Below are positions 63,975-64,000 of a stretch of 64,000 nt of DNA, piece by piece. The stretch comes from Blastococcus sp. TML/M2B (lineage in GTDB: Bacteria; Actinomycetota; Actinomycetes; Mycobacteriales; Geodermatophilaceae): assembly GCF_016612865.1 (NCBI RefSeq), contig NZ_JAENZZ010000002.1, positions 1,550,001 to 1,614,000 on the forward strand. The letters are read 5' to 3'. The first letter of the stretch is position 1; the number at the start of each line of letters is the position of its first letter. Under the pieces are notes generated by a model, which did no database searches, was not told the origin of the DNA, and saw nothing but the letters and a program-made list of their open reading frames with translations. The translations under genes and the position numbers were made by a program.

Positions 63975-64000
63975 ACTGCCTACCTGGCGTCACTGGCGCC

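Overview
This window comes from a very GC-rich actinobacterium. It has WhiB-family and BldM-family regulators, a GroES/GroEL1 pair with a His-rich GroEL tail, an F420-type (LLM) oxidoreductase, GuaB plus GuaB3, a short AroQ chorismate mutase beside pcrA, and many GTG starts with no Shine-Dalgarno sequence. The overall gene order and the extended acidic tails on L17 and S3 suggest the Geodermatophilaceae/Frankiales part of the phylum, but that placement is inference.

Layout. 1-4100: 5' end of pcrA, a probable Phe/Phe/Tyr leader peptide and attenuator before chorismate mutase, an ECF41-type sigma factor, a PIG-L deacetylase and a decayed serine hydrolase. 4230-8254: a LiaFSR-like PspC envelope-stress system and a META lipoprotein. 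8256-13035: guaA-guaB3-guaB (GMP synthesis) and a DUF5319 protein. 13200-18271: BldM-like regulator, WhiB, groEL, groES with CIRCE, and a THUMP-like methyltransferase. 18302-30546: t6A synthesis (tsaD, rimI, tsaB, tsaE) split by a GtrA/acyltransferase block, then udg, a hydrolase, alr, nnr, acpS and glmS. 30656-32870: glmM, rpsI, rplM. 33024-38022: carbonic anhydrase and molybdenum-cofactor genes (moeA, moaC, mog, fdhD, mobA-like) plus an SDR-like protein. 38024-60872: truA and the joined alpha, spc, S10 and str ribosomal operons, all read leftward, with infA, map, adk, secY, tuf and fusA. 61476-63823: a NAL1-like trypsin-fold protease, a stand-alone copy of its N-terminal domain, and an LLM oxidoreductase.

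Themes. Most of the window is housekeeping. The unusual material is in the intergenic DNA: four copies of an ~84-bp double-hairpin repeat, many promoters whose TANNNT box lies 6-8 nt before a GTG or ATG (leaderless mRNAs), perfect palindromes at the predicted 5' ends of three ribosomal transcripts, a BldM-type operator between bldM-like and whiB genes, and strong hairpins inside the ribosomal operon.

Quality caution. At least six otherwise intact genes, including essential rpsK and rplD, need a single-base correction to read through. These are more likely assembly or base-calling indels than biology. The serine hydrolase also lacks an internal segment and is treated as a pseudogene.
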